This document shows positions 16,761 through 24,532 of a stretch of DNA of 46,844 nucleotides, piece after piece; within the stretch, counting starts at the first letter, position 1, and every line of letters begins with the position of its first letter. The notes beneath the pieces are model-generated. The model did not search any database and was not told the DNA's origin. It saw nothing but the letters and a program-made list of their open reading frames with translations. The DNA is from Saprospiraceae bacterium (lineage in GTDB: Bacteria; Bacteroidota; Bacteroidia; Chitinophagales; Saprospiraceae), in the NCBI GenBank assembly GCA_016787285.1, contig JAEUUV010000206.1, positions 1 through 46,844 on the forward strand, read 5' to 3'. A program made the translations under genes and the position numbers.

Positions 16761-16795
16761 GATGAGCGATGAGTGATGAACGATGAGTGATGAAT
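16761..16795. repeat. Heptanucleotide tandem repeat, 5 copies
   Basis: GATGAGC GATGAGT GATGAAC and two more units of GATGARY form five 7-bp copies, 3 bp upstream of the subtilase start codon. Such tracts can vary in copy number by slippage. A similar pair of units appears near 41648-41662. Confidence 0.75.
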
Positions 16796-16806
16796 AAGCA
16801 TGCAAA

Positions 16807-17853
16807 TCAGCCCTTGGCCTCCTCTTCTTCCGGGTTTTGTTTTTTCGGGCTTGCACTTCGCCGTCCGGTACTTTCAAAAAGTCCGCTGCCGGGCTTGGTC
16901 AGTATGGGCGCCGGTGCAGCGGCACTGGTGTTGTCGGCTGTGCCGGTTGCAGGTTTGGACGCCTGCGGCGAGCCTCTGAAATTGACCAATTGTTTGAGCA
17001 GGTCGTACCAGAATTTGGCGCCGAGCGAAATGGCCAGGGCGGTGGTTATCCAGCCGAGCAATTTGTACATCCACCAACGGCCCTTGTCTTCGGCAGGCCA
17101 TTGGGTGTTTTCCCAACCGATGCCGAGCGGAGAACGGATGGCCGCTATGTTTTCGTTCAGCAGGGTGTCGAATCGTGCCTTTGCACCGTACAAATCCGGG
17201 TTGATCACTACGCTGTCCACCACTTGCGGGGCCGGTTGGGTTTCTACAAACTGGGTGGCCGCGTCGGCGAGGTAATCGCGCAGGGCGGCATTGGCGCTCA
17301 GGTTGGTGTAAATGCCGATGACATCTACGTTGAACACCACGGCAATGACAAACCCTACGCCCATCAGCCAACTTCTGACATTGCTGACATACCACTCGGA
17401 AGCGCGTTCCATGACCTCGTTGTACCACTCCTCCACTTTTTTGCGGAAGGCGATGAGGTCGCCACCCGACTCGCGGTACAAATATCGGAGCACCTCTTTC
17501 AGACGCCCGTCGGGCAGTTTTTCGATAGCGGCGCCGGGGTCTTCGTCGCCATTGACGCCGAAGGTGTCCATAAGGATACCCGAAAACGTGCCGGGACGGA
17601 TGTACGAGGGCGGAAGCGGGTTTTTGCGCAGAAAACGCAGAAACGAGGCTTTTTCCCCCATTTGTTTGAAATACACGTGGTTGGTGAACGCTTGTACCTG
17701 CTCGTCGCCCAGCATGCTTTTGAACACATTGAGTAAACTTTTGCCGCGGAGCGTGAGCAAACCGGCGATCATTTCCATGACCGTGGTGGCCAGCAGGCTG
17801 AACAGCAGGAGGACAAAAACGATACCGATAACAATGGAAAGCAGGTTGAGCAT
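16807..17853 (-). CDS. Conserved membrane protein of unknown function
   Basis: The start at ATG 17853 gives 348 residues and is supported by a promoter at 17883-17912 that lies inside the longer frame. A hydrophobic N-terminal helix (MLNLLSIVIGIVFVLLLFSL) is followed by a soluble region with charged helices (residues 30-190), a second TM (around VGFVIAVVFNVDVIGIY) and a third (WITTALAISLGAKFWYDLL) followed by KQLVNFRG. The C-terminal tail is Pro/Ala/Glu-rich and probably disordered. The motif SLGAKFWYDLLKQLVNFRG recurs in uncharacterised bacterial membrane proteins (recollection). No catalytic motif was seen. It precedes the subtilase gene and may be its operon partner. Confidence 0.75.
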   Translation of the reverse strand: MLNLLSIVIGIVFVLLLFSLLATTVMEMIAGLLTLRGKSLLNVFKSMLGDEQVQAFTNHVYFKQMGEKASFLRFLRKNPLPPSYIRPGTFSGILMDTFGVNGDEDPGAAIEKLPDGRLKEVLRYLYRESGGDLIAFRKKVEEWYNEVMERASEWYVSNVRSWLMGVGFVIAVVFNVDVIGIYTNLSANAALRDYLADAATQFVETQPAPQVVDSVVINPDLYGAKARFDTLLNENIAAIRSPLGIGWENTQWPAEDKGRWWMYKLLGWITTALAISLGAKFWYDLLKQLVNFRGSPQASKPATGTADNTSAAAPAPILTKPGSGLFESTGRRSASPKKQNPEEEEAKG

Positions 17854-17882
17854 GGCAACAGGTGTTACAGCGATTGTTGTCG

Positions 17883-17912
17883 CAAATGTAGATATTTCCC
17901 TTGTTGAAGCAA
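17883..17912 (-). promoter_or_regulatory. Promoter of the membrane protein / subtilase genes
   Basis: Read on the minus strand: TTG (17910-17912), 19-bp spacer, TACATTTG (17883-17890), an exact match to the Bacteroidota consensus. The predicted transcript starts about 25 nt before ATG 17853. Confidence 0.7.
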
Positions 17913-17951
17913 ACGCCGTTTTGTCGGCCCGACCGGCGCTCAACCAGTCAA

Positions 17952-18800
17952 TTATTTCTCTTTCCGGACCTCGTACACCTGTACATCGGCACGCCCTACC
18001 CGCTGATCCTTGAGCGGTTGGGGCAGGTATTCGTAAACGATCGGATAAAATACGCGGCGCTTGTCGCCGGCAATCAGCGGGCCGGTGCGTTCCTGGTGCA
18101 TGGCCCCTGCACTGGCGACCGGGTCTATGACCTGTGCAAAGTAGAGTTTGCGGTCTATTTCCCCGTACACCAGGTACACTAACCGGAACACTTCCGCGGT
18201 GTCGGGGAGCGGATTTTCGATAGTTGCCTGCGAGTTGAAGGCGAGTTCCTGCACCTTGGTGGGGTCTTTCGGGTCGGGACGTTGAATCCGCACACCACCG
18301 CCGCTTTCGGATGCCACGAGAATCGGGCCAGGCTCTTGAAACAGTACGCCGGCGCCTTCAAAATGACAGGTGTCGGGCACGCCAGAAATTTGTTTTAGCG
18401 GAATATTGCAGAAAAATGCAGAGGCCCCGCTCGGCGGTACGGCATCAGCAAAAGCCCGCAGGATAAAACTGGAATCACCGTTGACGGTCAGCACGTTACC
18501 GGCAGAATCGAGCACCTGAATGCGGTTCCAGATACGCACCCAGTCGTAGGACTTGTTGTCCACGATTGATACGATGCAGAAGAATTCGCCGCTGATGTAG
18601 CAGTTTGCATCGCGGTATGTAACCGCTGCCGGCGACACACCTTTTGGCAACGGATCTGGCTGAAATTTGGCGTTCGCAGGATCGAAACCGAGGTTGACCT
18701 CCTCGGTTTTTTTAAGTTCCTCGTGGCAACCGGCGTTCAGGCTGAGGATCGCAACAAATGCCGCAAAAAGGTACGGAGCGTATGATTTCATGTGTTTCAT
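17952..18800 (-). CDS. Putative lipoprotein of unknown function
   Basis: The 282 residues begin with a lipoprotein-type leader ending SLNAGC, so Cys25 would be lipidated; the lipobox is imperfect, with Asn at -3. ATG 18791 (MKSYAPYL) is an equally good start. The mature protein is beta-rich with segments such as NCYISGEFFCIVSIVDNKSYDWV and a Pro-rich linker. No domain is recognised. It starts 12 bp after the pth stop and is likely co-transcribed with it from the 19400-19431 promoter. Confidence 0.7.
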   Translation of the reverse strand: MKHMKSYAPYLFAAFVAILSLNAGCHEELKKTEEVNLGFDPANAKFQPDPLPKGVSPAAVTYRDANCYISGEFFCIVSIVDNKSYDWVRIWNRIQVLDSAGNVLTVNGDSSFILRAFADAVPPSGASAFFCNIPLKQISGVPDTCHFEGAGVLFQEPGPILVASESGGGVRIQRPDPKDPTKVQELAFNSQATIENPLPDTAEVFRLVYLVYGEIDRKLYFAQVIDPVASAGAMHQERTGPLIAGDKRRVFYPIVYEYLPQPLKDQRVGRADVQVYEVRKEK

Positions 18801-18812
18801 TATTTGAGTCTG

Positions 18813-19373
18813 TTATTTTGCGGCGACGTTCATCGCCCGGTCAATACCGATCGTGACAAATGCTTTAATGGTTTCGGCTGATTTTTCGAGGATATTGGGA
18901 AGTTCGGCGGCTTCATCGGGCGACCATTTTCCCAGCACAAAATTCACCTGTTTGCCACGGGAAAAGTCACTCCCGATGCCGACCCGGAGCCGGGGGTAAA
19001 CATCGGTTCCGAGGACGTCCTGTATGTTTTTCAGGCCATTGTGTCCACCGTCGGAGCCTTTGGCCCGCAGTCGGAGTTTTCCGAAATCGAGGTTCAGATC
19101 ATCACAAACGACGAGGCTGTTTTCCGTCGGAATTTTTTCCTTCTGGAGCCAGTAACGCAGGGCTTTGCCGCTCAGGTTCATGTAGGTGTTGGGTTTGAGC
19201 AGGATTAGGGTACGGCCTTTGTGTCGCACTTCGGCCAGTTCGCCGTGGTGGTCGTCATGCCAGGAGCCTTCCAGTTGGCGGCACAGCAGGTTGACCACGT
19301 CGAAGCCGACATTGTGGCGGGTATTTTCGTATTCGTAGCCGATGTTGCCCAAACCGGTGATGAGGTATTTCAC
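18813..19373 (-). CDS. pth: Peptidyl-tRNA hydrolase
   Basis: This enzyme hydrolyses the ester bond of peptidyl-tRNA released from stalled ribosomes, recycling tRNA in the cytoplasm. The 186 residues match the family. Motifs seen are GLGNIGYEYENTRHNVGF with the catalytic His, LLKPNTYMNLSG with the conserved Asn, DDLNLDFGKLRLRAKGSDGGHNGL with the catalytic Asp and second His, and RLRVGIG. A perfect promoter lies 27-58 bp upstream. The glycosyltransferase gene just upstream is on the same strand but outside this transcript. Confidence 0.97.
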   Translation of the reverse strand: MKYLITGLGNIGYEYENTRHNVGFDVVNLLCRQLEGSWHDDHHGELAEVRHKGRTLILLKPNTYMNLSGKALRYWLQKEKIPTENSLVVCDDLNLDFGKLRLRAKGSDGGHNGLKNIQDVLGTDVYPRLRVGIGSDFSRGKQVNFVLGKWSPDEAAELPNILEKSAETIKAFVTIGIDRAMNVAAK

Positions 19374-19399
19374 GCAAACAGGATTTTAAAAAAGCGCCG

Positions 19400-19431
19400 C
19401 AAAGGTAGCGCAAGGGGCAGGATTTTGACAA
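19400..19431 (-). promoter_or_regulatory. Promoter of pth
   Basis: On the minus strand: TTG (19429-19431), 21-bp spacer, TACCTTTG (19400-19407). This exact Bacteroidota-type promoter sits in the gap just upstream of the pth start. Confidence 0.75.
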
Positions 19432-19437
19432 ACCCGA

Positions 19438-20499
19438 TCAAATCCTTTCCAGCCATTCGCGCAAAAGCGTTTTGAAACTGTCGGTCGGGTAGGTTCCGTG
19501 CCGTAATCCTGTGGTTCGGCTGAGTTGCCGGATACCGGTGTCGAGATCAAGGGCATCCTGCTTCTGCGATACAAACAAGTTTTGTCCGGCAAGAATGTCG
19601 GCAAGGTATTCCTGTTCGGTTTGTCCGGGGGTTGGGATGAGGATGGCTTTTTTGCCGAGGCCGGCCAGATCCATGATGCTGCTGTACCCGGAACGGCTAA
19701 CGACGACTTTACTGGCCATGAGCACATCGTTCAGGTCTTGCGATGTGAGGTAGGATACCACCTCCACATTGTCGGCGGCGTAGTGGTGTTTTTTGGTCTG
19801 CGTTTTCCCTTGCACAAAAATAAATTTGTGGGGCATAAACACGGCTTGCTCCAGCAGGCGCTGTTCCAGAATACTGCGTTGCGGTTCGGGGCCGGAAAGC
19901 ACCACTGCTACATCGTACTCCGGTTCGCTTTCGTAGACTTGCATGCGGGTAAGAATGCCGGCATACCGCACATCGCGATGCACGGTTTTGCCGTGGGAAA
20001 GTGTTCCGGCCAAACCGGGAACTTCAGGAATATCCGGCACCCAGACGGTATCGAAGCGGGCAATGGCCAGATTCAGCACGTAATTGGCCAGACCGTTCAG
20101 CAAGCGACCGGGAATACGCGGATGTAACTGGTGACTCAACAACACGCTGTTTGTGTCATCGCAGAAGCACCCGTAGCGGTTGTCGGAAATAATTCCGTGG
20201 AGTTGGTGTTGTTTCACCAAACGTTTGACTTCGGCATGCTCGCGTCGAACGGCCCAGATAATGCGTGGCAGTTGTTTGCCGATATTCCAGACCATGTTGG
20301 CAGATTCATACCGTATCCTGTAGGAGGGAAGTTCCACTACCGGGAGATGCGGAAATTCGGCTTGTAGCAGGTGTAAAGCGACCCCATCGGAAGCCAGAAA
20401 CACCTCTGCACCCGCTTGCTCCAGTTCCTGGATGATCGGGATGCAGCGGGTGGCGTGGCCGAGGCCCCAGTTTAACGGTGCGACAAGAATGCGTTTCAA
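19438..20499 (-). CDS. Glycosyltransferase, MurG/GT28-like fold
   Basis: The 353-residue protein has an N-terminal GT-B signature with WGLGHATRCIPII (Gly-rich loop plus His, as in MurG/MGT families). Its C-terminal donor-binding half contains VVLSGPEPQRS, VVVSRSGYSSIMDL and IPTPGQTEQEYLA, resembling the GT28 C-terminal domain (PF04101). No signal peptide or TM is seen, so it should be cytoplasmic or peripheral. It is not MurG itself: no mur or division genes are nearby and the N-terminal half differs. Donor and acceptor are unknown. No convincing promoter was found. Confidence 0.8.
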   Translation of the reverse strand: MKRILVAPLNWGLGHATRCIPIIQELEQAGAEVFLASDGVALHLLQAEFPHLPVVELPSYRIRYESANMVWNIGKQLPRIIWAVRREHAEVKRLVKQHQLHGIISDNRYGCFCDDTNSVLLSHQLHPRIPGRLLNGLANYVLNLAIARFDTVWVPDIPEVPGLAGTLSHGKTVHRDVRYAGILTRMQVYESEPEYDVAVVLSGPEPQRSILEQRLLEQAVFMPHKFIFVQGKTQTKKHHYAADNVEVVSYLTSQDLNDVLMASKVVVSRSGYSSIMDLAGLGKKAILIPTPGQTEQEYLADILAGQNLFVSQKQDALDLDTGIRQLSRTTGLRHGTYPTDSFKTLLREWLERI

Positions 20500-20671
20500 A
20501 GCGGGACAATGGTTGACGGACGAGTAGAACGCCGGGAATAATTTTCAGTTGAGTCAAATCTTTTGGGCTACTTTCGCCTTCGTAAAAGTAAAAGGTTCGG
20601 TTGAAACACACCATTATTATTTTCGCATCGTTTTGCAACCCACATTTCTTGACCGAAAATTGATACCTGAC
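20500..20671. other. Divergent intergenic region
   Basis: This gap between the glycosyltransferase (minus) and the small lipoprotein (plus) holds the plus-strand promoter at 20549-20576. Nothing else was seen. Confidence 0.5.
20549..20576 (+). promoter_or_regulatory. Promoter of the small lipoprotein
   Basis: TTG (20549-20551), 17-bp spacer, TACTTTCG (20569-20576), one mismatch to TAnnTTTG. This predicts a leader of about 90 nt before ATG 20672. Confidence 0.55.
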
Positions 20672-20782
20672 ATGAAAAAAATTAACTGGTGGCGCGTCGC
20701 ATTTTTTCTCCTGATGGTTGGCATGGTGGTGCTGGAAAGTTGTAGCCTGTTCAAGCCAAAATGCAACTGCCCGCATTTTTAG
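20672..20782 (+). CDS. 36-residue Cys-rich lipoprotein-like peptide
   Basis: ATG 20672 gives 36 residues: one hydrophobic helix (VAFFLLMVGMVVLESC) with a lipobox-like LESC, then a short tail SLFKPKCNCPHF containing two more cysteines. Similar tiny proteins ending CNCPHF are familiar from Bacteroidota (recollection); their function is unknown. The 20549 promoter supports expression. A longer upstream frame starting at 20549 overlaps the promoter and is not favoured. Confidence 0.65.
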   Translation: MKKINWWRVAFFLLMVGMVVLESCSLFKPKCNCPHF

Positions 20783-20836
20783 AAACCCCGCGCGGGTATG
20801 CTGACAAACATCACCGGCCGATGCTCCCGGGGGGCA

Positions 20837-20868
20837 TTGTTTGCCGGGGATCAGGAGCGGTAATTTCG
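20837..20868 (+). promoter_or_regulatory. Promoter of the pyruvate kinase-like gene
   Basis: TTG (20837-20839), 21-bp spacer, TAATTTCG (20861-20868), one mismatch to the consensus. It is only 7 bp from the ATG at 20876, so the transcript would be leaderless or nearly so. Confidence 0.5.
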
Positions 20869-20875
20869 CCGCGTT

Positions 20876-22420
20876 ATGAAAAACACGCTTGATTCGCTCC
20901 TCTCCACACTTCTTCGCATTCAGGAATCCCTGCTCGCTGCCGAACAGCATTTTCAGCCGCTAATTGAGCAGGTGCATATCCGCCAACGGATGAGCGCCGC
21001 CAATCTGGTGCATTATCTGGCACTGCGTTGTGAAGACTTGCGCGACATGCAGGATGACTTGCACAATGCGGGTTTGTCGTCGCTGGCCAGTTCCGAGAGC
21101 CATGCCCTGCGGCAGGTACAGTCTGCGCTTTTACGGTTGGGAGCAGGGGTGCCGGATTCAACGCTTTCCTCCTGCGATTACCCGACCGCCTCCCGCTTGA
21201 TTCACAGGCGTGCTGAAACGCTTTTCGGCCCTAAAGTCAATCCGCATATTCCGCATCTGATGGTCACGTTCAGCAGTGAACTTGCCAACGACTACGGGTC
21301 GGTGAAAGCCCTGGTACTGGCCGGCATGAATGTGGCGCGGATCAATTGCGCGCATGACGAGCCGGAACTGTGGCTGCGCATGGTGGCAAATGTCCGGAAA
21401 GCCTGCCGGGCTACCGGACGTTCCTGCAAAATTCACCTTGATCTTGCCGGCCCGAAAATCCGCACGACTCTGCTGGGAAAAGGTCGCCACAAAGACCGTA
21501 TGAAGGTGGTGGAAGGGGAGCATTTTTGGCTCGCCGAGGAGAATGCCGCCATTGACAAAAAAACCAAGGTAGTCGGCTGCACCCTGCCCGGTGTGGTGAA
21601 AGACCTCCGGAAGGGCGACCGGGTGTTGTTCGATGACGGGTTGTATGAGGCAATTGTGGAAAAACCGGGCACGACCATCGCGGAGTTGCTTCTTGTGCGC
21701 GCCTCGTCTTCCACCCCTCGGATCAAACCGGAGAAGGGCATCAATTTCCCCGATACGGAAATTTCCGTACACAGCCTGACGGATTTTGATAAGTCGGTGA
21801 TCCCTTTTGCGCTCGAGCACGCCGATCTCGTGGGGTTCTCATTTGTACGCAACCCCGAAGACCTGGCCGAATTGCAGCAATTGTTGCAGCGTCCTGACGG
21901 CAGCGCGTTGCCCGTCATTTTGAAAATTGAAACCTATGAAGCCGTGCAAAACCTGCCGGCACTGTTGATGCAAGGGATGCAAGCCCCGGTTTTCGGGGTT
22001 ATGATTGCGCGTGGCGACCTGGCGGTGGAGATCGGTTTTGAGCGCTTGAGCGAAGTGCAGGAAGAAATCCTGTGGATTTGCGAAGCGGCACATGTGCCGG
22101 TGGTGTGGGCTACTCAGGTACTGGAATCTCAAAACAAAAGCGGCATCGCCACCCGCTCTGAGGTAACCGATGCCGCCCGTGCCGCCCATGCGGAGTGCGT
22201 GATGTTGAACAAGGGGAAATACCTGCTCGAAGTACTGGCGTCGCTGCGCGATATCCTTCACCGCAGCGGTGGCCACCACCTCAAAAAACGGTACGTATTC
22301 CGGCCCCTGGCCATTGCGGAGCGCTTTTTGCGCCACGAACCACCAACTTCAGAACCGAAGCGCGGCGTTAGTTCAGTCGAATCTCGTCGTCGTTCCCGAC
22401 AAAAAAGCGGTACTCGCTGA
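20876..22420 (+). CDS. Pyruvate kinase-like protein, atypical architecture
   Basis: The 514-residue protein is built round a pyruvate kinase TIM barrel: GMNVARINCAHD, HLDLAGPKIRT (canonical DTxGPEIR), PVILKIETYEAV with the catalytic Lys/Glu, ARGDLAVEI (canonical RGDLG), and WATQVLESQ with TRSEVTDAA. A helical N-terminal extension of about 120 residues (including NLVHYLALRCEDLRDMQDDL) precedes the barrel; I recognise this arrangement from a minor bacterial class. The C-terminal allosteric domain of normal pyruvate kinases is missing and replaced by a basic tail. It should convert PEP and ADP to pyruvate and ATP, but the changed residues leave activity open. Its last 53 bp overlap the 3' end of the convergent rng gene. 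Confidence 0.8.
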   Translation: MKNTLDSLLSTLLRIQESLLAAEQHFQPLIEQVHIRQRMSAANLVHYLALRCEDLRDMQDDLHNAGLSSLASSESHALRQVQSALLRLGAGVPDSTLSSCDYPTASRLIHRRAETLFGPKVNPHIPHLMVTFSSELANDYGSVKALVLAGMNVARINCAHDEPELWLRMVANVRKACRATGRSCKIHLDLAGPKIRTTLLGKGRHKDRMKVVEGEHFWLAEENAAIDKKTKVVGCTLPGVVKDLRKGDRVLFDDGLYEAIVEKPGTTIAELLLVRASSSTPRIKPEKGINFPDTEISVHSLTDFDKSVIPFALEHADLVGFSFVRNPEDLAELQQLLQRPDGSALPVILKIETYEAVQNLPALLMQGMQAPVFGVMIARGDLAVEIGFERLSEVQEEILWICEAAHVPVVWATQVLESQNKSGIATRSEVTDAARAAHAECVMLNKGKYLLEVLASLRDILHRSGGHHLKKRYVFRPLAIAERFLRHEPPTSEPKRGVSSVESRRRSRQKSGTR

Positions 22421-23918
22421 GCTGGTAGTCGGAGTGCGGCACCAGGCGCACCCACTTGTTGTATTTCCAGAACCACCGCCAACGAACGCTTTTCCACCCG
22501 CGGCGCAGGTAGGCTTCGATGTACGGATGTACGCGCAGGTACAAGTCGCCTTTGGGGCGAGACTGCATGATAAACTCCAGGTCGCGCTCGATTTCGTCGG
22601 TCAGCAATATCGTGGCATTTACCTTTCCGGTTCCGCCACAGGAAGGGCAGGCTTCGGCGGTATCTACCGCCACTTCGGGGCGGGCGCGTTCGCGGGTGAT
22701 TTGCATCAGGCCGAACTTGGAAAGTGGCAGAATGGTGTGCTGGGAACGGTCGCTGCGCATGTACCCCTCCATTGCTTTTGCCAACATCTTTCGGTGTTCG
22801 ACATTTTTCATGTCAATGAAATCCACAATGATCAGGCCACCGATGTCGCGCAAACGAATCTGGCGTGCTATTTCTTCGGCGGCTTCCACGTTGACTTTGT
22901 AGATACTCTGATCCACATCGCCGGAGGTCATCTTGTGTCCGCTGTTCACATCAATGACGTGCATGGCTTCCGTTTTTTCGATCACGATGTAGGCGCCGCT
23001 TGCCATGGTGGCGGTTTTCCCGAACGAGGCTTTGATTTGGCGGGTGATTCCGAACGCGTCGAAAACAGGTTTGTTGCCGGAGTAAAGTTGTACGATACCC
23101 ACCTGATCGGGGCTGATCGTTTGCAGGTAGGTACGAATTTCAGCGTACAGGTCTTTTTCATTGACCACAATCCGGCTGAAGGAGTCGGTGAGAAGATCGC
23201 GCAGGACGCTCGCGGGTTTATCGAGTTCGCTGAGCAATTTGGCCGGCGGCACCACGGTTTTCAGTTGCCGGAAAATTTCCTCCCAGCGTCCCATAAGGTG
23301 GGTGAGTTCCTCGTGCAGTTCCTGCACTTTTTTGCCTTCGGCAGCCGTGCGAATGATGAGTCCGAAGTTTTTGGGCCGGATACTTTCAGCCAGCGTGTGC
23401 AGGCGCTTGCGTTCTTCGGTGCTGTCAATTTTTTTGGAAACGGTGACGGTATCGGCAAACGGCGTGATGACCATGTAGCGTCCCGGCAGGTTCAGTTCGC
23501 AGGACAAACGAGGGCCTTTGGTTGAAATCGGCTCCTTCAATATTTGTACCAGTACCGGAAAGCGCTTGTTGAGTACCTGGTCAATTTTCCCGGTTTTGAC
23601 GATTTCCTCTTCGTACTTGAAGTTGTCAAGTTTGTGCGTATTGATGCTGCCGTTCATCACGCCGTTGGTCCATTTGACCACCGAACGCAATTTTGGGCCA
23701 AGGTCGGTGTAATGCAGAAACGCGTCCTTGCGGTGTCCGATGTCAATGAATGCGGCGTTCAGGCCGGGCATTTGTTTCCGGATTTTTCCGATCAGGATGT
23801 CGCCGACGGTGAAGTTGTTGTTTGTCTTTTGATGGTGGAGTTCGACCAATTTGTCGTTCTCGACCAATGCCATTTCTACTCCCGTAGCTGTGACATTAAT
23901 GATGAGTTCTTTTTCCAC
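22368..23918 (-). CDS. rng: Ribonuclease E/G family endoribonuclease (RNase G)
   Basis: The 516-residue length matches RNase G rather than RNase E. An S1-like N-terminal domain (VGDILIGKIRKQMPGLNAAFIDIGHRKDAFL) is followed by the catalytic region with HVIDVNSGH (metal-binding Asp) and GGLIIVDFIDM. The zinc-link motif CPSCGGTG sits near the C-terminus. It processes rRNA and mRNA in the cytoplasm. It is downstream of HU, a TPR protein and a COX24-like gene on the same strand, an arrangement familiar from Bacteroidota. A 424-bp gap with a strong hairpin precedes it. No TAnnTTTG element was found in that gap, so it may be read from upstream. Confidence 0.95.
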   Translation of the reverse strand: MEKELIINVTATGVEMALVENDKLVELHHQKTNNNFTVGDILIGKIRKQMPGLNAAFIDIGHRKDAFLHYTDLGPKLRSVVKWTNGVMNGSINTHKLDNFKYEEEIVKTGKIDQVLNKRFPVLVQILKEPISTKGPRLSCELNLPGRYMVITPFADTVTVSKKIDSTEERKRLHTLAESIRPKNFGLIIRTAAEGKKVQELHEELTHLMGRWEEIFRQLKTVVPPAKLLSELDKPASVLRDLLTDSFSRIVVNEKDLYAEIRTYLQTISPDQVGIVQLYSGNKPVFDAFGITRQIKASFGKTATMASGAYIVIEKTEAMHVIDVNSGHKMTSGDVDQSIYKVNVEAAEEIARQIRLRDIGGLIIVDFIDMKNVEHRKMLAKAMEGYMRSDRSQHTILPLSKFGLMQITRERARPEVAVDTAEACPSCGGTGKVNATILLTDEIERDLEFIMQSRPKGDLYLRVHPYIEAYLRRGWKSVRWRWFWKYNKWVRLVPHSDYQLSEYRFFVGNDDEIRLN

Positions 23919-24342
23919 GATAGGTGAAGATGGTTTTCGTCAGGCGTGGCAACGGGCTGCCGGTGTATACAAACAGCAAGCAGCCCACCATCCGGGTGCC
24001 GGAATCGGTGCGGCGTCAAAGAGAACCATCGAAAATGCAGCAGTTTGCCGTTCGGGGCATACGGCAATGGAAAAGCCATCGGCAAGGAGGCTTGTGTTTT
24101 ACCGGGGCGTCAGGTACGGCATGGAAAAAGCCGCAAGGGATTTGTTTCTCTGGTACCGGGGAATGTGATGCTTGCCGACAAGGTTGATGTACTGTGCATC
24201 AAGGTTTTGTGCCAATGGAAGAAGCTGCATCAAAAGGGGTACCCCGATTGATACAGCTTCCTGGTTCGACGGTGCGTTCGGCGCTGACTCCGGCTACCCG
24301 GCAACTACATGAGAAAATATGCCGGCGCCTGTGATTCAGGCA
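23919..24342. other. 424-bp gap upstream of rng
   Basis: There is no convincing gene: short frames here lack recognisable motifs and signal peptides. The notable structure is the 40-bp palindrome at 24221-24260. No TAnnTTTG element was found on either strand. On the minus strand this would be a long leader or spacer before rng. Confidence 0.55.
24221..24260. repeat. 40-bp palindrome (long hairpin) in the rng leader
   Basis: GAAGCTGCATCAAAAGGGGT (24221-24240) is followed immediately by its near reverse complement (24241-24260), 17 of 20 positions matching. In the rng-sense RNA one of the three mismatches becomes a G-U pair. No T-run follows, so an RNA processing or regulatory structure is as likely as a terminator. 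Confidence 0.75.
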
Positions 24343-24438
24343 CTAACGGTTCTTTTTCTTGTGTCGGTTTTTGCGCAAGCGCTTCTTACGCTTGTGGGTA
24401 GCAATTTTGTGACGTTTGCGTTTTTTTCCGCAAGGCAT
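24343..24438 (-). CDS. AURKAIP1/COX24-domain small basic protein (mS38-like)
   Basis: A 31-residue frame on the minus strand, ATG 24436-24438 to TAG 24343-24345. It begins MPCGKKRKRHKIATHKRKKR and continues LRKNRHKKKNR. More than half the residues are Lys, Arg or His. This is the short C-terminal motif of mitochondrial ribosomal protein mS38 (COX24/AURKAIP1) as found in tiny Bacteroidota proteins, so it is probably a small-subunit ribosomal protein. It lies between the TPR gene and rng on the same strand, in the context expected for this family. It is shorter than most gene-calling thresholds. Confidence 0.9.
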   Translation of the reverse strand: MPCGKKRKRHKIATHKRKKRLRKNRHKKKNR

Positions 24439-24532
24439 ACGATTCGAGTTATGAGTGAAAAGTTATTGTTGATTGGCCGGAAGTTTTGGGTTGGACATTT
24501 TGTCATTCAACTCAAAGATTCAAAGCCAAAGT

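Noticed and set aside
15153-16772. A 539-residue plus-strand frame opposite the subtilase
   Set aside because: It is an antisense shadow: the subtilase triad is on the minus strand and the frame has no recognisable domain or promoter.
23851-24251. Several overlapping plus-strand frames in the gap before rng
   Set aside because: No motif, promoter or terminator supports them, and they are mutually overlapping.
24241-24320. A GGTTCGA box near 24265 as part of a tRNA
   Set aside because: No matching acceptor, D or anticodon stems can be drawn around it on either strand.
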